The notes: generated by a model from the letters alone, not told the origin. Shown: positions 17,099 through 25,771, counted from the first letter of the stretch. The stretch is 64,000 nucleotides of DNA from Erysipelotrichaceae bacterium (GCA_015059095.1 SVBA01000001.1:100463-164462), one strand, 5' to 3'. A program made the numbers and translations.

Positions 17099-19087
17099 AT
17101 GTTAGATAATTTTTCTTTTGTAGTACAAAGAGCAATTTTGCTAGCAGAAACATATGCAAAGGAGTTTTTTCATTCAATTGTAGGAAGTGAGCACCTTTTG
17201 CTAGGATTATTAAACAATGAAGATTTATTAATTAGTAAAGAATTAGAAAAACAAGGGATAAAACCTAAGGGTTTTTCCGATAAAATACGAACTTTATATC
17301 CAAAAGAAAAAAGGGTGAAAGATGTAAAATATTCATTAGAATTAAAAGATATTTTACAAGAGTCTATCAAGTTAGGACATAAAAACAAAGAACCTTTAAT
17401 AAGTGTTGATACGTTATCTTTTGTTTTATTAACTTTAAATAATACTGCTTTAGAACTATTAGAAAATTATGGAGTTAAAGTGGAATTGATTGTTAAAAAA
17501 ATAGCTGCCAATCACAAAAAGAAATCAGAACTACTTTCGATTACTGATTTACATTTATTGGGCATTAACAACAAAGATCCATTAATTGGTAGAGATAATG
17601 AAGTCGTTCAACTTGTTTATTCTTTATCAAGAAGAAATAAACCAAACGCAATATTAATTGGTGAGCCAGGAGTAGGTAAAACTGCAATTGTTGAAGAACT
17701 TGCAAAAAGGTTGATTAATAATCAAATTCCTCTTTTAAAAGATAAAGTAATTTATGAATTAGATTTAGCTTCTACAGTTAGTGGGACGAAATATCGAGGA
17801 GAATTTGAAGAAAAATTAAAAAAGATTATTAAAAAAGTAAAAGAAGACGGAAATGCAATTTTATTTATCGATGAAATTCATAACGTTATTAAAGCAGGCG
17901 GAGCAGAAGGGGCAATAGATGCTTCAAATATCTTAAAACCATATCTTGCTAGAGGAGATATTCAAGTTATAGGCGCGACTACTTTAGAAGAATTTAATGA
18001 TTCGTTTGATAAGGATAAAGCATTAAAAAGAAGATTTCAAATTATTAATGTTAATGAACCATCACCTTTAGAAACATTAAACATTCTTTCTAAAATAAAA
18101 CCTATTTATGAAGATTATTACAACATTCAAATTCCAAGTGAATTATTAAATGTTATCGTAGAATATGCTGATAATTTTATTATTAATCAAAGATTCCCTG
18201 ATAAGGCAATTGAATTACTTGATAATTCGTGTGTAATTGCATATAAAATTTTATCTAAATCTAACATTTTAGAAACGATGAATAAACTTTATAACATCAA
18301 TATTTCTAATAAAGAAAAAGTATTGAAATTAAAAGAAGAATTAGAAGAAAACATTGTTGATCAAACAAAAATAAAAGAACAAATACTTAATATTTTTACT
18401 AAAGGAAAAGTGAATTCTCTTTTATTTTATGGTCACAATGGAGTAGGTAAAAATACTATTAGTCAAATGATAGGAAAAAATATTTATGATAATAATTTTA
18501 TCAATTTAAAAATTGATAACTATTTAGATGTTTATGGAGTAAATAGGCTCACTAGTAATGGTTTTTCGTATGTAGGAGAACAAGTATCACTCTTAGTTAA
18601 AACGCTTAAAGAAAAGCCTAATAGTGTCATTATTTTTGAAGGTATAGAAAAGGGGAATAGTGAATTACTATCTTTCTTTCAAATTTTGTTGGAAAAAGGA
18701 TATTTCTTAGATTCTAAAGGGTTAAAGATTAGTGTAAAAAACGCATTAATTATTTTTACAATGAATCATATTGAAGATAATGAATTTAGATTTAATTTTA
18801 CACCTAATTATGTTTCATCATTTGGTGTAGAAAAGATTGAAAAGAAATTAGGATATAAATTTGTAAGTTTGATTGATGAGATACTATTTTTTGATAATAT
18901 CAATCAAAACACGTTTAAGAAGATTGTTTCTAAAGAATTAAGCAAATACAATTATCTTTATGAGCTTAGTGAAATTCCAGAAATAGAAGATAATATTCTT
19001 CTATATAACGGAGGAGATGCTGCTATTAAAAAAGCAAAAGAACTTATAAAAGAAGAGAAAAATAAAAAAATAATAAATTTAAAATAG
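17099..19087 (+). CDS. clpC: ClpC-like ATPase, shortened, with a degenerate second AAA module
   Basis: This 662-residue protein has an N-terminal Clp repeat domain (about residues 1-140, with GSEHLLLGLL). The first AAA module is intact: Walker A GEPGVGKTA at about 189, Walker B AILFIDEIHNV at about 253. The second module is clearly altered: Walker A is GHNGVGKNT (Asn in place of Thr/Ser after Lys) at about 445, and Walker B is VIIFEGIEK where family members have hydrophobic-x-DE. ClpC is normally about 810 residues, so the middle domain and the ClpP-contact loop look reduced; I see no IGF/VGF-type loop. ClpC unfolds proteins for ClpP. The order after lysS is Bacillus-like but ctsR, mcsA and mcsB are absent. 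A partner-less chaperone or regulator is possible. Confidence 0.85.
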   Translation: MLDNFSFVVQRAILLAETYAKEFFHSIVGSEHLLLGLLNNEDLLISKELEKQGIKPKGFSDKIRTLYPKEKRVKDVKYSLELKDILQESIKLGHKNKEPLISVDTLSFVLLTLNNTALELLENYGVKVELIVKKIAANHKKKSELLSITDLHLLGINNKDPLIGRDNEVVQLVYSLSRRNKPNAILIGEPGVGKTAIVEELAKRLINNQIPLLKDKVIYELDLASTVSGTKYRGEFEEKLKKIIKKVKEDGNAILFIDEIHNVIKAGGAEGAIDASNILKPYLARGDIQVIGATTLEEFNDSFDKDKALKRRFQIINVNEPSPLETLNILSKIKPIYEDYYNIQIPSELLNVIVEYADNFIINQRFPDKAIELLDNSCVIAYKILSKSNILETMNKLYNINISNKEKVLKLKEELEENIVDQTKIKEQILNIFTKGKVNSLLFYGHNGVGKNTISQMIGKNIYDNNFINLKIDNYLDVYGVNRLTSNGFSYVGEQVSLLVKTLKEKPNSVIIFEGIEKGNSELLSFFQILLEKGYFLDSKGLKISVKNALIIFTMNHIEDNEFRFNFTPNYVSSFGVEKIEKKLGYKFVSLIDEILFFDNINQNTFKKIVSKELSKYNYLYELSEIPEIEDNILLYNGGDAAIKKAKELIKEEKNKKIINLK

Positions 19088-19102
19088 ACTTTTTACTAAA
19101 TT

Positions 19103-19134
19103 CCTACGTTATAAATTAATGTAGGTATTTTTTT
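19103..19134 (+). terminator. Rho-independent terminator after the clpC-like gene
   Basis: CCTACGTT (19103-19110) pairs with AATGTAGG (19118-19125) with one G-T pair, followed by a T-rich tract. Confidence 0.75.
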
Positions 19135-19155
19135 GGCGATTTATTTGAAAATCAC

Positions 19156-19184
19156 TTTACTTTTAGGTATTACTAATATATAGT
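19156..19184 (+). promoter_or_regulatory. Promoter of the rpsF-ssb-rpsR operon
   Basis: A -35 box TTTACT (19156-19161) and a -10 box TATAGT (19179-19184) are 17 bases apart, the optimal sigma-A spacing, about 100 bases before rpsF. Confidence 0.55.
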
Positions 19185-19204
19185 AATAATGCGCTAAAAT
19201 GCGC

Positions 19205-19276
19205 TGTAGGGGTGAAGGCCTACATAAAAATAAACTTCTCTGCTACATTAGTGGTGTAGCCAGAAGCCCATAGGGA
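19205..19276 (+). promoter_or_regulatory. Structured leader of rpsF, probable ribosomal-protein autoregulation site
   Basis: Two hairpins lie between promoter and start. The first is TGTAGG-(8)-CCTACA (19205-19224). The second is two-tiered: CTTCT (19235-19239) with AGAAG (19262-19266), and GCTACA (19242-19247) with TGTAGC (19255-19260). S6:S18 complexes bind an rpsF leader in many Bacilli and repress the operon. Position and shape fit, but I do not see the CCG bulge of the described motif, so the link is inferred. Confidence 0.5.
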
Positions 19277-19286
19277 GGTGTCAAGA

Positions 19287-19571
19287 ATGAAAAAATACGA
19301 AATTATGTATATCCTAAAAGCAAATCTTGATGATGCTAGCCGTAACGAATTAATCGGTAAATTAAACGACTACTTAACAGTTGATGGTGGAACTATTGAC
19401 AATGTTAATGAATGGGGTTTAAGAGATTTAGCATACGAAATCAATAAAGAAAAAAAGGGATATTATGTAGTAATCGAAGCAAGTGTTTCTTCTTCAAGTG
19501 TTGTTGATGAATTCGCTAGAAGAGCAAAATTCAATGCTAACGTTTTACGTCATTTAGTAATCGCTAAATAA
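19287..19571 (+). CDS. rpsF: Small ribosomal subunit protein S6 (bS6)
   Basis: A 94-residue S6. It begins MKKYEIMYILKANLDD and contains the NEWGLRDLAYEINKEKKGYY segment, with the C-terminal FNANVLRHLVI strand. S6 pairs with S18 on the platform of the 30S subunit. A GTG three codons upstream is rejected because it lies in the GGGAGGTG ribosome-binding site. First gene of rpsF-ssb-rpsR, the classical order, behind a structured leader. Confidence 0.97.
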   Translation: MKKYEIMYILKANLDDASRNELIGKLNDYLTVDGGTIDNVNEWGLRDLAYEINKEKKGYYVVIEASVSSSSVVDEFARRAKFNANVLRHLVIAK

Positions 19572-19597
19572 AAAATCTGCTATAGGAGGAAATTATT

Positions 19598-20053
19598 ATG
19601 ATTAATCGTGTAGTATTAGTTGGACGTTTAACAAGAGATCCAGAATTAAGAAGAACTAATAGCGGTACAGCTGTTGCATCCTTCACAGTTGCAGTTGATA
19701 ACCGTACAAAAGACGCAAACGGAAATAAAACAACAAGCTTTATTCCATGTACAATTTGGAATCAACAAGCTGAAAATGTTGTCCGCTTTGTTCACAAAGG
19801 TTCTTTAGTTGGTGTAGAAGGTAGATTAAATCAACGTTCTTACCAAAACAAGGAAGGAAAAAACGTACAAGTTATTGAAGTTATTTGTGACTCTGTTCAA
19901 TTCTTAGAAAGAAAAGAAGATGGTGCTCCAAGTCTAATCGACTCAGTTGATTCAGAACCAGCAGCTTATCAACCAGATCCAGAACCAGTAGAAGAACCTG
20001 CTAAAAAGAATGTATCTTCTATCGATGTCACAGATGATGATTTACCATTCTAA
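19598..20053 (+). CDS. ssb: Single-stranded DNA-binding protein
   Basis: A 151-residue SSB: an N-terminal OB fold (MINRVVLVGRLTRDPELRRT through QVIEVICDSVQFL, about residues 1-108), a flexible acidic proline-containing linker, and the conserved acidic tip DDDLPF that binds replication and repair partners. It coats single-stranded DNA in replication, recombination and repair. TATAGGAGGAAAT precedes the start. It lies between rpsF and rpsR, as in most Bacilli. Confidence 0.97.
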   Translation: MINRVVLVGRLTRDPELRRTNSGTAVASFTVAVDNRTKDANGNKTTSFIPCTIWNQQAENVVRFVHKGSLVGVEGRLNQRSYQNKEGKNVQVIEVICDSVQFLERKEDGAPSLIDSVDSEPAAYQPDPEPVEEPAKKNVSSIDVTDDDLPF

Positions 20054-20108
20054 GTGGTAATCAAAATTTGAAAATCCTAGATGACTAGGAAGAAAGGTAG
20101 GAAATATT

Positions 20109-20336
20109 ATGGCATTTAAGAAAATGAGACCAAGAAAAAAGGTCTGTATCTTCTGTAAAAACAAAAATCAAGTAATTGATTATAAAGATGTTGAAACATT
20201 AAAAAGATTCGTTTCACCTAATGGTAAAATTTCACCAAGACGTGTAACAGGCGCTTGTGCAAAACATCAAAGAGCTGTAGAACAAGCTATTAAAAACGCA
20301 AGAATTATGGCTTTATTACCTTTCATCGCTGACTAA
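20109..20336 (+). CDS. rpsR: Small ribosomal subunit protein S18 (bS18)
   Basis: A 75-residue S18 with [21 protein letters not shown], then [20 protein letters not shown] and the [20 protein letters not shown] helix. The CxxC near the N terminus is the zinc-ligand pair kept in C+ forms of this protein. It binds S6 on the 30S platform. Last gene of its operon, closed by a terminator at 20383. Confidence 0.97.
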   Translation: MAFKKMRPRKKVCIFCKNKNQVIDYKDVETLKRFVSPNGKISPRRVTGACAKHQRAVEQAIKNARIMALLPFIAD

Positions 20337-20382
20337 TTGTCAACTGATGAAAATACATTACAGTTAGATAAATTAATTATTT

Positions 20383-20410
20383 AAGATCGCTTGAAAAAGC
20401 GGTCTTTTTT
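20383..20410 (+). terminator. Rho-independent terminator after rpsR
   Basis: AAGATCGCTT (20383-20392) pairs with AAGCGGTCTT (20397-20406) with one G-T pair, loop GAAA, then a T run. Its 3' half recurs at 20784. Confidence 0.88.
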
Positions 20411-20475
20411 CTATATATAGGGAATTAAAAGAAATAATGCGCAGTTTTAATGAGACTTCCTTTTTAGTAAAGATG

Positions 20476-20484
20476 TGATATAAT
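20476..20484 (+). promoter_or_regulatory. Extended -10 promoter for the 78-residue gene
   Basis: TGATATAAT matches the TGnTATAAT extended -10 box 22 bases before the ATG at 20506. Confidence 0.55.
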
Positions 20485-20505
20485 AAAATAAAAAAGGATG
20501 ATATT

Positions 20506-20742
20506 ATGGAATTAAAATTATTTAGAGATGGAAAAAAATTAATGTGTAGATTGCCTGGAGAAGATAAGGATACTCCAGCAGCAGACCTATTCTTAGGAGC
20601 TATGTTTTTTAAACCGGAAAAACTTAAAGAAAAACTAGGTAAAGAATTACCTGTTTTAGTTCCTATTTGTGAAATTACTAAGCAAGAAGAAATTGAAATT
20701 GCAAAGCTTAATGCTTATCTTGGAACTATATACGACAAATAA
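20506..20742 (+). CDS. Small protein of unknown function (78 residues)
   Basis: I do not recognise this protein. It starts MELKLFRDGKKLMCRLPGED, has a mixed charged and hydrophobic sequence with a central FLGAMFFKPEKLKEKLGKEL helix and ends ELNAYLGTIYDK-like (AKLNAYLGTIYDK). No signal peptide or membrane span is seen, so it is likely cytoplasmic. It is a single-gene unit with an extended -10 box, an AAAAAGGATG ribosome-binding site and a short terminator downstream. The dedicated expression signals and normal codon use make it a real gene. Confidence 0.7.
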   Translation: MELKLFRDGKKLMCRLPGEDKDTPAADLFLGAMFFKPEKLKEKLGKELPVLVPICEITKQEEIEIAKLNAYLGTIYDK

Positions 20743-20772
20743 TAGTTTGCCTTTGTAAACATATGAATTTAT

Positions 20773-20796
20773 ACCGCCTGAAAGAGCGGTCTTTTT
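20773..20796 (+). terminator. Short terminator after the 78-residue gene
   Basis: ACCGC (20773-20777) and GCGGT (20786-20790) form a 5-base stem followed by C and five T. Its 3' arm and downstream bases are nearly identical to those of the rpsR terminator. Confidence 0.6.
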
Positions 20797-20994
20797 CTAT
20801 ATATAGAGAAGTAGAAGAAATAAAAGTTATATTATATAATATAGAACTATCCTACGGTCTTCATATTCAATCTAGATCAAACTTTCTATTATATAAATAT
20901 AAAGACTTACTTTTTAAATTCTAGTTTAGTAATAAAGCCATATGAAACTAGAGTATATGTATGGGAAAAATAAAGATAAAATTAATTTTAATTA

Positions 20995-21003
20995 TGTTAT
21001 AAT
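20995..21003 (+). promoter_or_regulatory. Extended -10 promoter for the 109-residue gene
   Basis: TGTTATAAT fits TGnTATAAT and lies 17 bases before the chosen ATG. The 190 bases upstream (20797-20994) show no gene. Confidence 0.5.
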
Positions 21004-21020
21004 ATATGCGAGGTGATTTT

Positions 21021-21350
21021 ATGTCTTTAATAAATAATAATGTAAATATTTATGTTAATATTTTTGCTCATTACCCAGAATGTTATAATTCTAGTGTGAT
21101 TAGTAGAAATGTAGAAAAATATTTCGATGAATATTTTGTTGAGAATAAAGTAGAGTTAAAGAGTAATGTATATGTAATGATTCATAGTGCACCTTGTAAC
21201 GAAGAAGAAATGATTAAAATTACATTTACAAATTCTTCTAGTATATATGAAATTATAAAAATAGAAGAAGAAAATTTGAAATTAAAAAAAGAATTAATTG
21301 CTATTATTAATAATAAAATAACTAATATTTATTTTGATAATTCACAATAA
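21021..21350 (+). CDS. Small protein of unknown function (109 residues)
   Basis: I do not recognise this protein. The ATG at 21021 follows a GAGGTGA ribosome-binding site; the ATG at 21006 lies upstream of that site and is rejected. The sequence is AT-rich and asparagine-rich (SLINNNVNIYVNIFAHYPEC), with a central SNVYVMIHSAPCNEEEMIKI segment and a C-terminal helix rich in Glu/Lys/Leu (IIKIEEENLKLKKELIAIIN). No membrane span or signal is visible. It is a monocistronic unit with its own -10 box and terminator. Confidence 0.6.
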   Translation: MSLINNNVNIYVNIFAHYPECYNSSVISRNVEKYFDEYFVENKVELKSNVYVMIHSAPCNEEEMIKITFTNSSSIYEIIKIEEENLKLKKELIAIINNKITNIYFDNSQ

Positions 21351-21375
21351 AAGAACGGGAGAACCGTTCTTTTTT
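21351..21375 (+). terminator. Rho-independent terminator after the 109-residue gene
   Basis: AAGAACGG (21351-21358) pairs with CCGTTCTT (21364-21371), followed by T residues. It may also serve the convergent LysR gene, since its 5' side is A-rich. Confidence 0.85.
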
Positions 21376-21402
21376 AATGTTAGTTTTTCGCTAAAAAGGC
21401 AA

Positions 21403-22293
21403 TTATTTATTGGTAGAAAATGAATAATCGTTAGATATATAATCAACAAAATCTGAACAAAGCTTATTTAATACACCATCTTTTCTATAACAAATAACGA
21501 TATCAAATACTATCTCTTTTTCAAAAGGTTTTAAAACGATGTTTTCATCATCTTCAAATACTGTATCAAATACAAATGCTGCATAGCCCCCTTGTTCTAG
21601 TAATCTTTTGGTAGTGTATATTTGATTACTTCTAATTCTTAAAGTGGGTTTTATTCCTCTAGAAGAGAATTCTTGAATTACTAATTCTGCTTGTAAAGTG
21701 CCTTCACTCATTAAAATTAATGGGATATCTTTTATATCTTCAAAGCGAATGATTTCTTTTCTGGCAAGAGAAGATTTTTTATTAACTGCTAATTTTAATT
21801 TTGTTGAACCAATTCGAATATAATTTAATGTATGTAATTTTCTATTATCATATATAACGGTTAAGGCAATATCAATTTCTCCAGATTCTACAGCGATTTG
21901 ATTACTTTTAGCACCATATTCATTGATTTGCATTTGGGCGTGTGGATGAGTTTTAGCAAATTCGCTTGAAATTGTAGGAAGGATCATAGTTCCTAACATA
22001 GGAGGAATTCCAACGTTTAGTATTTCATTTTTCTTAACGTATTCTTGCATCTCGTTTTTTACTTGTTCAAAGTGAGAAATAAGTGGTTTTGAAAGTGTTA
22101 ATAGTTGTTTTCCTTCTTTAGTTAAAGTCAAGACATTATTGTTTCTAGCAAATAATTTGCATTTGAACTCTTCCTCTAAATCTTTAATCGCTAGAGATAC
22201 TGCTGGTTGACTAACATATAATTTTTTTGAAGCTTTAGAAATATTGTTGTATTTTGCTGCCATTGCAAAGTAGATAAGTTGATTAATTTTCAT
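21403..22293 (-). CDS. LysR-family transcriptional regulator
   Basis: A 296-residue LysR protein: an N-terminal winged helix-turn-helix (MKINQLIYFAMAAKYNNISK, then KLYVSQPAVSLAIKDLE, about residues 1-60) and a substrate-binding-like effector domain. A start four codons upstream is rejected because GGAGG lies between it and ATG 22293. It is divergent from the malic-enzyme gene with a 130-base gap, the usual arrangement for a LysR regulator and its target, so control of malate use is a reasonable inference. The effector is not identifiable. Confidence 0.92.
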   Translation of the reverse strand: MKINQLIYFAMAAKYNNISKASKKLYVSQPAVSLAIKDLEEEFKCKLFARNNNVLTLTKEGKQLLTLSKPLISHFEQVKNEMQEYVKKNEILNVGIPPMLGTMILPTISSEFAKTHPHAQMQINEYGAKSNQIAVESGEIDIALTVIYDNRKLHTLNYIRIGSTKLKLAVNKKSSLARKEIIRFEDIKDIPLILMSEGTLQAELVIQEFSSRGIKPTLRIRSNQIYTTKRLLEQGGYAAFVFDTVFEDDENIVLKPFEKEIVFDIVICYRKDGVLNKLCSDFVDYISNDYSFSTNK

Positions 22294-22332
22294 ACGTTCC
22301 TCCATAAATAAAACTTATTGAGTGTTAAATAA

Positions 22333-22338
22333 ATTATA
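22333..22338 (-). promoter_or_regulatory. -10 box for the LysR gene
   Basis: TATAAT on the minus strand, about 40 bases upstream of the LysR start, in the shared intergenic region with the malic-enzyme gene, where a LysR site would be expected. Confidence 0.4.
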
Positions 22339-22423
22339 TAGTAAAACAAGGTTTGTGTATAGTGAAAAAAATAGTTATGCTATAAAATTAAATTATCTAA
22401 TAGATAAAAAAGGAAATAATTTT

Positions 22424-23602
22424 ATGAATTATAGAGAAGAATCATTAAAGAAACATGCTCTTTGGAAGGGCAAAATTGAAAGCGCATACAAATTCAAAAT
22501 TACTAATAAAGAAGAACTTGGTGTTGCTTATACTCCTGGAGTTGCTGCTCCTTGTTTAGCAATCAAAGAAAATCCTGAATTATCGTTTGAATTGACTGCT
22601 AGATGGAATACAGTTCCTGTTATTACAGACGGTACTGCAATCTTAGGTTTAGGTGATATTGGACCTAAAGCAGGTATGCCAGTAATGGAAGGGAAATGTG
22701 CACTATTTAAACAATTTGGTAATGTAGATGCTTATCCTATCTGTTTAGATACAAAAGATCCGGATGAAATTATCCGTACTATTGAAATAATGGCAGGTAG
22801 TTTTGGTGGAATCAATCTTGAAGACATATCTGCTCCTAGATGTTTTGAAATAGAACAAAAATTAAAAGAAAAATTAGATATTCCAGTTTTCCATGATGAT
22901 CAACATGGTACTGCAATTGTAGTAGGTGCAGCATTATTAAATGCATGTAGGTTGTTAAAAAAAGAAATTTCTTCTTTAAAGGCAGTAGTTAATGGTGCAG
23001 GTGCAGCAGGAATTGCAATTAGTAAATATATCATGAAACTAGGAATTAAAGACATTAAAGTTTTAGATAGAAACGGTATTATTTGTGATACTGATGAATT
23101 TAATGCTCCTCAAAGAGAATTAGCTAAAGTTATTAATCCTAATAATGTTCATGGAAATTTAAAAGAAGCTTTAGTAGGTGCAAATTTATTTATTGGTGTA
23201 TCTGTGGCAAATCTTGTTAGTAAAGATATGGTTAGAACAATGAGCGAAAATCCTATCTTATTCCCATTAGCAAATCCTGTTCCAGAAATTTCATATCAAG
23301 ACGCGAAAGAAGCAGGAGCGTTTATTGTTGGAACAGGTAGTAGTGAAAATCCTAATCAAATTAATAATGTATTAGTTTTCCCAGGTTTATTTAGAGGCGC
23401 ATTAGATGCAAGAGCTAATACAGTTAATGAAGAAATGATGTTAGCGGCATCAAAAGGTATTTGTGAATGTGTTAAAGATGAAGAATTATCTCAAGAATAT
23501 ATTCTTCCATATGCTTGGGATCAAAGAGCACATGATTCTGTAGCAGCACATGTAAAAGAAGCAGCGATAGCTTCAGGAGTTTCTAAACTCTATAAAAAAT
23601 AG
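22424..23602 (+). CDS. NAD-type malic enzyme (malate dehydrogenase, oxaloacetate-decarboxylating)
   Basis: A 392-residue short-form malic enzyme. Key blocks are LGVAYTPGVAAPCLAI, VPVITDGTAILGLGDIGPKA, FGGINLEDISAPRCFEIE, FHDDQHGTAIV (metal and substrate site) and the Rossmann segment VVNGAGAAGIAISKYIM. It converts malate to pyruvate and CO2 with reduction of NAD(P). The frame stays open for 34 codons upstream, but that part is not family-like, and only the ATG at 22424 has a ribosome-binding site (AAAAAAGGAAAT). It is divergently linked to a LysR gene. The stop is TAG. Confidence 0.93.
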   Translation: MNYREESLKKHALWKGKIESAYKFKITNKEELGVAYTPGVAAPCLAIKENPELSFELTARWNTVPVITDGTAILGLGDIGPKAGMPVMEGKCALFKQFGNVDAYPICLDTKDPDEIIRTIEIMAGSFGGINLEDISAPRCFEIEQKLKEKLDIPVFHDDQHGTAIVVGAALLNACRLLKKEISSLKAVVNGAGAAGIAISKYIMKLGIKDIKVLDRNGIICDTDEFNAPQRELAKVINPNNVHGNLKEALVGANLFIGVSVANLVSKDMVRTMSENPILFPLANPVPEISYQDAKEAGAFIVGTGSSENPNQINNVLVFPGLFRGALDARANTVNEEMMLAASKGICECVKDEELSQEYILPYAWDQRAHDSVAAHVKEAAIASGVSKLYKK

Positions 23603-23669
23603 GTATTAATTAAGGTCTTGTTCATCTCGAAAAGCCTTGATTACATAAATTCAACAAGGAGGTTATAAC

Positions 23670-25730
23670 ATGTTGAGAAAAAAATATTTATCATTGTTAT
23701 TAACTGTCTTCACAGTAGGGGCAATCGTCTCTTGTGGAACAGGTAATAGCTCTTCTGAACAACCAAGTTCGCCAAATAATTCTTCAAGCGAACCTGTTTC
23801 ATCAGAACCAGTTAGTTCAGAAAAAGAATCTTCAAGTGAAGTAAGTTCATCTGAAGAAGCAACTACTTATACTGTAACATTCTACGATGATGGTAGAGTT
23901 TATGGTGAACCTTCAGTAGTTAAAGAAGGTGAAAAAGTTACTGCACCTACTGTTCCAACTAGAGAAGGCGACGAATTTGTCGATTATACTTTTAAAGGAT
24001 GGTATGAAGCAGGACAAAAAGTGGCTTATGATTTTGAAAAACCAGTAACAAAAGAATTAAGTTTATATAGTTCTTTTGAAGAAGTAGCAAAAACATATGA
24101 TTTAGTAGTATTTGTATATGGTATTAATGGTGCAAAAGAACCAACTACTTATATTACTGAAGAAGAATCAAATTATATGCGTGATGCTTTCAAAGCAACA
24201 TTAACAGAAGAAAAGAACATTTTATGGTATTATTCTACAGGCTTAATTAATACTAACTTTAATAAATTTGTTAATGATTCAAAAGTTCCAGTAGACGTAG
24301 TTATCTCTGGTAACAAATTAAATAATGATACGGACTCAATTGAATGTCATGAAACATATGGCAAAGTTCATATGGGTGATGGTTGGATTGAAAATACATC
24401 TAGATATTTAACAATTACTTCAGCTTGTTCTAGTGAACATTTAGAATTAGCTAGAGGAGTTTATTCTTTAATCTCATCAATAGGTCCAAAATATCAAGTA
24501 ACATTAGATTCAGAAGCAGCAACTGTTCAAGTAGGTGAAACAAAACAATTAACAGCTACTTATTATGGAACAGGTGTTACATGGACATCAAACGCTGAAG
24601 CAGTAGCAACAGTAAGTGAAACAGGTTTAGTTACAGCAGTTGCAGCAGGTACAGCTACAATTACTGTTAAAGACGCTGCTAATAATACTGCAACTTGTGA
24701 AATTACAGTAACTGAAGCTCCAATTGTTCCAAAACATGATTTAGTTATCGTATTAAATAATTCAAATGCAAGTAATAATTGGATGAGTGTAGAAGCAGCT
24801 GAAAACTTAATTGCTGCTTTCCAAAGAGAAGGACAACCAGGTCATGGAAAAGATATCGTATTACACGTTGTAAGTGGTGTTAATATTGCAGGTGTAGTAG
24901 AAGCAATTGAAGGTTATAATGCAGATGATTTAGCTAGAGTTGATGTCGCTTTATGTAGAAGTGCATTCTTTACAAATAAAGCATGCCCAGCAATGTTAGA
25001 AGGTGGCACTATTGTTGATGTAGATGGAACTTGGGGTTATTCAGGTGGACAAGTTGGTATCTTTGCTAACGCATTTGAATCTCATTTAGATTTAGCAAGA
25101 GCATTCCAAGCATTTGTTGATGCTCAACATATTGATTATTTTGAAATGGATGAATCTTGTTCAGTTGATTTAGGTTCTACTAAACAATTAACTGTTGTTG
25201 AAGGCGCAACTTATGTTTCAGGAAATGAAGCAATCGCAACAGTAAGTGAAACAGGTTTAGTTACTTCTGTAGCACCTGGATCAACTAAAATTACAGTTTC
25301 AAAAGGTTTATATAGCGTTGAAGTTCCAGTAACAGTTACTGCAGCTGTTTCTGAACCAGTTACTATTAATGTTTATGTTCATTTAACAGCAAGTAAAACA
25401 ACATATATGACAGAAGAAAATTTAACAGCATTAAAAGCACACGTTGAATCAACAATTTCTAGTAATATTACTATTAATTGGACTGAATTAACTAAAGTTA
25501 ATAACGCAGGTGTAGCAGAAGCAATTAGTGAATCTGAAGAAACAGTTCATTTAGTAATTTGTGGTAAAGGTGTTTTTGATACAGTTCAAGATCACGAAAG
25601 TGCTGCTTATGCACAAATAAATACAAGTTATTCAGCTGAAGGCGAAACAAGATATGTTGCTCCATTAGCAGGTATCTCTAATGCTGAATTAGCAGCATGT
25701 TTAGAAGTTTATAACGCACTTAAAGCATAA
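23670..25730 (+). CDS. Lipoprotein with InlB-B repeat, two BIG2 domains and a threefold unknown module
   Basis: A 686-residue surface lipoprotein. The signal ends in the lipobox IVSC (Cys about 22), then a Ser/Glu-rich linker (about 26-64). An InlB-type B repeat follows (about 66-135, ending FKGWYEAGQKVAYDF). Then come three related modules of about 120-135 residues (about 143-270, 355-490, 564-686) separated by two BIG2 Ig-like domains (about 277-350 and 490-562, each with ATVSETGLVT). Each module runs from a hydrophobic strand (LVVFVYG, LVIVLNN, INVYVHL) through VVISG / VALCRS / LVICGK and ends in an ALxxY/F-type helix (HLELARGVYSL, HLDLARAFQAF, AELAACLEVYNAL). The modules match no family I know. 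Adhesion or ligand binding outside the membrane is plausible. Confidence 0.82.
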   Translation: MLRKKYLSLLLTVFTVGAIVSCGTGNSSSEQPSSPNNSSSEPVSSEPVSSEKESSSEVSSSEEATTYTVTFYDDGRVYGEPSVVKEGEKVTAPTVPTREGDEFVDYTFKGWYEAGQKVAYDFEKPVTKELSLYSSFEEVAKTYDLVVFVYGINGAKEPTTYITEEESNYMRDAFKATLTEEKNILWYYSTGLINTNFNKFVNDSKVPVDVVISGNKLNNDTDSIECHETYGKVHMGDGWIENTSRYLTITSACSSEHLELARGVYSLISSIGPKYQVTLDSEAATVQVGETKQLTATYYGTGVTWTSNAEAVATVSETGLVTAVAAGTATITVKDAANNTATCEITVTEAPIVPKHDLVIVLNNSNASNNWMSVEAAENLIAAFQREGQPGHGKDIVLHVVSGVNIAGVVEAIEGYNADDLARVDVALCRSAFFTNKACPAMLEGGTIVDVDGTWGYSGGQVGIFANAFESHLDLARAFQAFVDAQHIDYFEMDESCSVDLGSTKQLTVVEGATYVSGNEAIATVSETGLVTSVAPGSTKITVSKGLYSVEVPVTVTAAVSEPVTINVYVHLTASKTTYMTEENLTALKAHVESTISSNITINWTELTKVNNAGVAEAISESEETVHLVICGKGVFDTVQDHESAAYAQINTSYSAEGETRYVAPLAGISNAELAACLEVYNALKA

Positions 25731-25771
25731 TGATTTATAGGTGTATACCTATATAAAATAAGGTTATTATT

